A stretch of DNA of 64,000 nt from Helichrysum umbraculigerum (taxonomy: Eukaryota > Streptophyta > Magnoliopsida > Asterales > Asteraceae), in the NCBI GenBank assembly GCA_949592205.1, contig CATIUR010000003.1:151465259-151529258 (forward strand), in the 5' to 3' direction. Shown one piece after another: positions 57,712 to 64,000 of the stretch. Under the pieces are notes generated by a model. It saw only the letters and a list, made by a program, of their open reading frames with translations. It did no database searches and had not been told where the DNA came from. The position numbers were made by a program, and so were the translations under genes. Position 1 is the first letter of the stretch. Each line of letters begins with the position of its first letter.

Positions 57712-58822
57712 AGCTGGTGGTTTTTTTTATTGAAGTGATGCGCTTAATTTTCTACCAGGTTAATTCAAAGAATCATCTCTGGCTTGGTTATGATCTTGTT
57801 GGTGCTCTAGTAAGAACGTTCCAAGCATTCATGTAGCTAAAGTAGGAATATTTATGATGTTTGGGGTTTTTGATATGTTGCACACATTGTTATATTGAAT
57901 CCTAGTTTAATCAGTGTGAATGGTTTATTTCCTTATTCTACATTATCTTATAAGATAAGATGACCCATGAGTGCTGGAGAACTTGATATCAGTGGGCAAA
58001 TTGTAAGCTTAACTTGATCTGCATATAAGCTTGTCGATGGTTCAAGCAATATCATACGCCTTGCCATTGTATATTGACATCACACTTGAATTAACATACA
58101 TGTTTACTTGTATATTGCGGAGTGTGTACTGACATGCAAAGGTTTGTACTTGCATTTTCACGGCTTCCACAACGTTGAAGACTTCTGATTGATCATATTA
58201 AGTTTCCTTTAGCCAGAAAATTGATATCATCTTTTGGTAATGTGCTATGTTTATATTGACTTGAATCCTGTTGTCTTGGTTAAAAGATTTCATTTCAAAT
58301 GAAAGGTCAGATCCCTCACAGTTGCATGAACTATTAATATTTGCAAAATGTAACCAACTTATGAAACTGATGTATACTAGCATAAAATGCAAATAGCCAC
58401 CAACCACGGATTAGGGCAAGTTATGTTTAATATGATCTGGTTACATTGGTAGAAATGTTTGACATGTGAGCTAGAACCAAGTCTCATGTCATATCAAAGT
58501 ATCAATTCCGAATTAGATGGCTCAAATGAAGGACAAATCTTTCTGGACATCTGAAAACACTTGCAGCTCTCCTGGGACTAATGTAATATAACATACAAAG
58601 TTCCAAATTTTGAAATCTTATTAAATTTATCTTTATTATTTGCATAATTTCGAAACAAATAGAGCCCTAAATCTATCCAGTATCTTCTATGACTGAGTTT
58701 TAGTATTACAAAATAGTTGGTAGCTCAAGAATTACAACAATAAGCCGTAGATGAATCGCAAAGCAGTAAGCTCACCAAAATGCAAATAAAACAATAATAC
58801 GTAAAGTTATGACTTATGAGAG
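57712..58822. other. Intergenic region between PPR copy 2 and the DnaJ-type gene
   Basis: The 3' flank of PPR copy 2 runs to about 58113 (matching 53700-54067). The rest is AT-rich with no gene seen. The two genes converge here. Confidence 0.6.
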
Positions 58823-60462
58823 TCAAGGAGGTTTTCCATTTTCCAAATCCTCCATTACATCAATATCTTTGCGTGCTGTAATCTTCTGGACGTAACCTGT
58901 AAGGATAAAGCTGAAGGTGAATCCATATTTAAACATCTAGATTAAACCATAACAATCCATATTTGAACATCTAGATTAAACCATAACACTATCTGGCTAA
59001 ATCCATCAAACATAATTACATAAGATGGATATTCGAAGTGTGGACAAATGCAACATATCTATTATGCATCTACTATAGGTTAAAATAACTGTAACAAATG
59101 AAAAGTTGCTTGTACATCTTTACAAAGAAATCAAATAAGATCTCGAAGCTCAAATGACCTGGCAAAAGATGTATGGACAATGAAAACGTCAGAAACGCAA
59201 AGGGCCAAGGCCTGAGTTTTTCCAGAAAATATTTAGCCTAGTATTGTTTTTTTAAAGGTTATAGAAAGCTTTTCATTCTCTCAAAAAATTCAGTATGTAG
59301 AGATAAATTATTAGTACTTCATAACAAATTCGTTGTAAAAGCACAACCATTCATTAAAGAACAAAGTTCAAGAAATAAACTACGAAGCAGCAAAAACATT
59401 ATACCTATCCCTTGGCAGGGTATGCATTTGCAGGCAACTTCCTTTCCCCTTTTGTTATAATAACTCACATATCCTGATCCTTGACAACTTCGACATTTTC
59501 CAGTCCATTCATAAACTACTTCCTTACAATCCTATATAAAAGTTTCACAAAATTCAGTACCAACTAATTCTTTCACACACACCCAAATTTGTAATCTTTT
59601 CTACAACAACTGCTAGTCGAATAACAACCAACTGAAGTTATAGTCCTATCAGAAAGACAAACAAAACCCCTGCAAATTAACGCCTTTTACATAATACTCC
59701 GTATAACTTTCATACTCCCTACTATTTTTCAAAATGCTATGCAACCTTCATCAAAAGATATAATCTTGAATATAAGTAACCCAGTTTAGTTGGCAAACAA
59801 CAATTATTACGATTTCTATTCACTCATATCTCTATAAATTTTCATTATGTATCATTAATTTGAAAGGTAGATATGATATGATATAAAGTTTAATCTAGAT
59901 AACTAACTTCAAATGCCACAGCTGTCAGTAATCAAACTGTAGCTAACATAACTACTTTTTAACAGACTTTTAATGAAATGTTGCAAACACACATTTTCTT
60001 ATCCTGATCATGTATTATATCACTAAATCAAATCCAAAACAGAACCGCACTAACCTCGATCAATGGATCGCAGCGTAACCGCTTATCGATAACATCAGGA
60101 GATACCGGTGACGTATCCGGATACGTCATCGGTAACGGCAAAGGATCATCATCATCAGTTAAGTAACTCTCCCGGTCACGTGACCATCTCTCCTTGGCAT
60201 TTATTTTAGTATTACTGCTATTGTTATTGATATCGTTAGTTACATCACGGTTACGTTTTTTCTCTACGGGCGTCGGAGCTCCGGCGATGTCGTTGTTATT
60301 GAGATTACCTGAAGACGAGGAGGAATCGGCGACGGCGGAGAAAGTGAACGGCCAGGTGAAGTTGTCTGAGGTAGCTCGGGGACGGAGGATGGTGGGCGGA
60401 AGTGTTAGGTAAGGGGTAGTTGGAGGTTTGGTGAAAATGGAATTAGGGTTTATGGAATACAT
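58823..60462 (-). CDS. DnaJ-type cysteine-rich zinc-finger protein, three exons
   Basis: Exons on the minus strand: 60462-60055 (408 bp), 59531-59405 (127 bp) and 58896-58823 (74 bp). They join with GT/AG introns and matching phase to 609 bp, 202 residues. Exon 1 encodes a low-complexity Pro/Ser/Asn-rich N-terminus (MYSINPNSIFTKPP...) with an Asp-rich patch (TDDDDPLPLP). Exons 2-3 encode WTGKCRSCQGSGYVSYY and CKCIPCQGIGYVQKI, two CxxCxGxG-type units like the DnaJ/Hsp40 zinc-binding domain, and the tail DVMEDLENGKPP. There is no J domain, so this is a 'DnaJ-related' small protein. Such proteins often act in plastids as chaperone or disulfide factors, but no clear transit peptide can be called here. 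Found by splicing; exons 2 and 3 are too short to stand out as ORFs. Confidence 0.85.
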
Positions 60463-60955
60463 TCAATTAGGTTATGAAGTGGACGGAAACATGTAAGGGA
60501 GTGGGTGTATTGTGTGAGTTGATAGGTTTAGACGGCGGAACAGTGAGCGCAGGGAGGTGGATGATGGTGGTTGGGTCGTCGTCGGTGAAGGATCCGGATA
60601 GCGAAATGAAGCGGGTAAAAATTTGGGGGGAAATGATCCGAATAGGGATAAAGCCTCGAATTTGACTTGAAAAGCAAAATAAAGATTTTTTTTGTTAAAA
60701 TCTTATTAATAAAGATATTTGTTAAATATAACACCTACTCAGCTACTCTCTTAGCATAAAATGAAAAATAATTGATATGATAATTCGATGTACCTAAAAC
60801 TATAATGAAAAATTATATGTAGACATTAAATTGTAAGTCGAAAAAAGATATTTAAAATTTAATTAATTAATATAATAAAATGATAGGAGTAAATTAAAAG
60901 AAATGATGTATAAGTTATATGTCAAATGAAGAATGGATTGTGTATGTTTTCAGCT
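60463..60955. promoter_or_regulatory. Upstream region of the DnaJ-type gene
   Basis: No gene is seen. The G-rich stretch just upstream (60480-60660) is probably the 5' leader/promoter; farther out the sequence is AT-rich. Confidence 0.45.
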
Positions 60956-60959
60956 CTAT

Positions 60960-61895
60960 ATTTTTAAGTGTTTATTGTTTTGTTATGTATTAATTTTATA
61001 CTTTTACTATTGTACGCGACATACTTTCATTTGTTCTATTGTATGTAGTGAACTTGTAAATATTATCTATTATATGTATTATTTCCCTTTTGGGTAAGGC
61101 CAAAAAAGGAAACTTTCCTATTTGGACCATAGTTGTCGACTCGTGACTCGTACCGTGTCTCGTTTTCCCCGATTTTTGACTCGTGTATCGTATCGTGACT
61201 CGACTCGTAAGAGTCACGATCAAGCATTTTTATGTATACAAATTTATGATATCTACGTAAAAAGATAGTATTAGTTGATAATATAAGCACATTTTTACTA
61301 TAATATTACAATTACGCTAGTTTCGAGTCATAGACTTATAATTCAAGCACCACAAAGTAGCAAAAATGTGATTTTGAGATGAAAAACAAACTATTATTTG
61401 GGTTTTTTTTGTTTTTTAGATAAAAAAACTTCGACATTGAGATAAATTAAAACACCAAAATTAATTTTCCTTTTTTCCAAAATATCTTTTAGAGGACTAC
61501 TTTATTATTATTAAATTTGTTTAAGTTGATTTTTAGTAGTTTAGGTATGATTTGATTGATAGCTGAGTAAAAAACTATACATATTACGAATCATACGAGA
61601 CACGAGTCGATACGTCTCGGAACGAGTAGGACCGGAATTTGCGAGTCAGGCTACGAGTCAAAATCCAATACGTCTCAGTTTAGGGCAAAACCGAGACGTA
61701 TCGTACGAGTCGTCTCGTGACTCGTACGAGTTTAACAACTATGATTTGGACCTTATCCAAAAAGAAAATTTTACATACAATAGACCATATTTACAAATTC
61801 AATACATACAATAGAAGTTTCAAAGTTCGGCGCATACAATAGTAAAAATATAAAGTTTAATACATAACGGAACAATAAACCCTATTTTTAAAAAC
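60960..61895. mobile_element. Long-arm inverted-repeat element, interrupted by a hAT element
   Basis: The left arm (tttattgttttgttatgtattaa, ttttactattgta.gcg, gtgaacttgtaaatat, gggtaaggcc) returns reversed on the right (ggacc ttatccaaaaag, atatttacaaattcaa, gcgcatacaatagtaaaa, ttaatacataacggaacaataaacc). Arms are about 160 bases. The outer target duplication is not clear; Mutator-like is possible. Confidence 0.6.
61128..61743. mobile_element. hAT-type MITE (CATAGTTGT ends) with 8-bp target duplication
   Basis: The ends CATAGTTGTcgac and gtttaACAACTATG are inverted. The 8-base atttggac flanks both sides exactly (61120-61127 and 61744-61751). The sub-terminal regions are full of GACTCGT / ACGAGTC repeats. 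No transposase. Confidence 0.85.
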
Positions 61896-62129
61896 TATTT
61901 TGGCATTACTCTAATAAATAGATAGAAAATAAGTGGAATTCATGTGTCAGCAAACTATATGGTTATTGGCAAATTTAAACTAATGATTTTAGCATATTTA
62001 GCATTACCTTATTACAAACCGAAACATGCCGATAACAATTCAGTTATCATGGTCATCATTTCTTGTGAGAAGGTGTTACCATCCATATTCTTGGTTTTCA
62101 TTGGAGATTTAACATAATACTAATACATA
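61896..62129. other. Short AT-rich spacer
   Basis: Nothing recognisable. Confidence 0.5.
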
Positions 62130-62913
62130 CTCCCTCCGTCTCAATTTTATTGTCCACAGACAAAATACACGCAGTTTAAGAAAAGTGTACTAGTTGTACT
62201 CTACATAGGCCTGTAAGCGAACTGAACGTTCGGCGAACTATTCGCGAACGGTTCAGCGGGAAGTTCGTTTATGTTCGTTCGCTTCGTTATATGAACGAAC
62301 ATGAACAAATTTTTACGTTCGTTTAATTATATGAACGAACATGAACACAGGTCTCGTTCGTTCATTTACGTTCGTGAACGTTCGATAACATGTTCATGAA
62401 TGTTCGGTTAAATGTTCGTTTATTAACTAATTGTTTAATTAAATTATTACATATTTGTATATCTTATTTTGATTTAAGCTAAATTCAAAATATAATACTA
62501 TTAAATATTTAGATATTTTCAAGTTTTATAATATATATGTGTAGATGTGTATATATACGTTCGTTTACGTTTGTTGAGGTTTATTTAAGATATTAACGAA
62601 GAAATGCATTACATTATGTGTTTGTTCGTGTACGTTCGTTTGTGTTCGTAAACAAACAAATTTTCTTAATGAATGAACATGAACAAAAAAATCCGTTCGT
62701 GTTCGTTCATTTGTTCGTCAAAACCTTAATGAACGAACACGAACAGACTCTGTTCGTGTTCGTTCGGTTCATTTACAGGCCTAACTCTACAACCAATAAG
62801 ATTTAATCTCTCACCACATTCAAATGTTTTGATTGGTTAAAAAGTACAAGTGAACTATAAATTTGGAGCATCCCAAAATGAAAAAGTGGACTATAAATTT
62901 GGGACGGATGGAG
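62130..62913. mobile_element. Stowaway-type MITE, interrupted by a hAT element
   Basis: The ends CTCCCTCCGTCTC and gggacggatggag are flanked by TA on both sides (62128-62129 and 62914-62915). Internal 'attgtccac' and 'gtggactata' are the usual sub-terminal strings. The element without its insert would be about 200 bases. Confidence 0.8.
62206..62783. mobile_element. hAT-type MITE (TAGGCCTGTAA ends) with 8-bp target duplication
   Basis: The ends TAGGCCTGTAAgcgaac and gttcatTTACAGGCCTA are inverted, and actctaca is duplicated at 62198-62205 and 62784-62791. The arms are built from many GTTCG / CGAAC and GAACGAACATGAAC units. It is non-coding; the 62-aa frame inside simply translates these repeats. 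Confidence 0.88.
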
Positions 62914-64000
62914 TACAAATTATTGGATGAATTACTTGTTTAGTATGACTGTATGAGTTCCTTGATTAGTTGATTCTATTCTAGTACAGTCGACATGTCA
63001 CTAGATGTCTCCTATGAAATGTACATAAAAATATAGCACATGTGTGAATTCAATTTTAACACGTGAAAAATGATACCCATTTTATCTTATCTTATTTAGA
63101 TAAATGCAAGCAAGATCTTCATCAACCTGTCCTATCCTAACACATTCCTGTCTTTTAAAGCCAAGTTACTAATTTTGTGAACATGTTATATTCTTATTCT
63201 GATATCAACTTGTTTTTTTTACCGACTGTTTTTGTTGAGAATCATAATATTTTAAAATATACATACATCATCATCTCAATATCTCAATATATAGTTTATT
63301 AGCGGTTGGTAATGAAATATACAATTTAATTAATGCAAGTAGTGAAAAAGGCTAATCGAGATTTGTGGCCCCATTAGCCTACTAATGGGCTACTTGTTTT
63401 AAACTTTTAATTAATATCAAATGACCACATGATAAATTAGTTAGACTCGTGTTCCAATTTTTTAAGCACAAAGTACCATCATTTCAAACAGTCAAAATGA
63501 CAAAAATCATTTTGTTACTGACTGGAAATTTCTGTATTATACTCTTGCCTTTAAATCACTGTAACTAATTTTTTGCTTGTGAAAAACATGCTTCTTTTCT
63601 TAAAATGGAACTAGTGAATAGTGAGTAACCGTAACTATTCTCTCTCCATCCCGTATGAAGTGTACACTTTACTATTTTAGTTTGTATTCCCTAATACGTA
63701 TCTACTTTATATTTCAAGTGGTTAAAAGAATTTTAGTGAATATGAATGATATTTGATTGTTGAATGGTGTAGTCGGTGATAATTTTTAAAAGTGTGTGAA
63801 TTATGATTGTGACGGAGAGACTTCATTATTTGCAAGCAAAAATATCAACTTATTAAAAATATAATCACTACGATGAAGACTAAATTTTATAAAGTATTCA
63901 ATCTCCATTCATAAAATTTGGAGAAATTACATTTCTATCCTTTTTCAAACAAAATACTACTAGTACATACCAACTACTCTGTTACAGTGTTACATCTACC
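62914..64000. other. AT-rich intergenic DNA to the window end
   Basis: No gene is seen. The strings ctctccatcccgtatgaagtg (63641) and gtgacggagaga (63807) may be the ends of a degenerate Stowaway-type element of about 180 bases, but target sites are not clear. Confidence 0.45.

Noticed and set aside
62618..62806. 62-residue ORF with repeated FVRVRSFVFV/NEHEQ units
   Set aside because: It reads through the GTTCG-rich arm of a hAT MITE.

Overview
The window is a stretch of plant nuclear DNA from a eudicot; the family cannot be fixed from sequence alone. It holds spliced genes with GT/AG introns, AT-rich intergenic DNA, AAACCCTAA telo-box motifs near gene starts, and many layers of Ty3/gypsy LTR retrotransposons and small TIR elements. 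Four host genes are readable: an 11-exon ATG2 autophagy gene (10792-17539, +), two tandem paralogs of a DYW2-type (At2g15690-like) PPR-DYW organelle RNA-editing protein (52095-53699 and 56119-57711, +), and a three-exon DnaJ-type zinc-finger protein gene (60462-58823, -).

Left edge (1-10090): the 3' part of a Tekay/Del-like chromovirus (element D, broken pol plus a 2.3-kb LTR) is inserted inside the integrase of a Tat-lineage element. Downstream of the integrase the Tat element carries an antisense gene (aORF). From splice signals I assemble it as three exons with an open frame of 759 codons. A probable Tat 3' LTR follows.

Middle (17540-52094): a short ATG2-PPR spacer has been blown up by insertions. 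In order: a Stowaway MITE; a (TA)n-flanked element holding a solo LTR of family A; a palindromic element; a truncated LTR of family C joined at a 3-bp microhomology to a fragment of family B; a complete gag-only family B element with two near-identical 2890-bp LTRs; the 5' half of element A; a second copy of the A-LTR/spacer/C-LTR block; the complete family C element (40294-49001); and a PIF/Harbinger-like element in the promoter of the first PPR gene.

Right part (52095-64000): PPR copy 1, a decayed 3' fragment of ATG2, PPR copy 2, the DnaJ-type gene, then two nests of small TIR elements in which hAT-type elements with exact 8-bp target duplications sit inside other MITE-like elements.

Two histories can be read. 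First, a tandem duplication of about 4 kb ran from ATG2 intron 7 through the PPR gene. The right copy kept roughly that size, while the left copy grew to about 38 kb by transposition. Second, a later and nearly identical 4.6-kb duplication involves LTR-A, spacer and LTR-C. The most unusual structural signal is that all four chromovirus LTR families carry, at a similar distance (about 600-1100 bp) from the LTR 5' end, an array of short CpG-rich palindromes whose sequence differs between families (one motif is shared by B and D, others are specific to A and to C).
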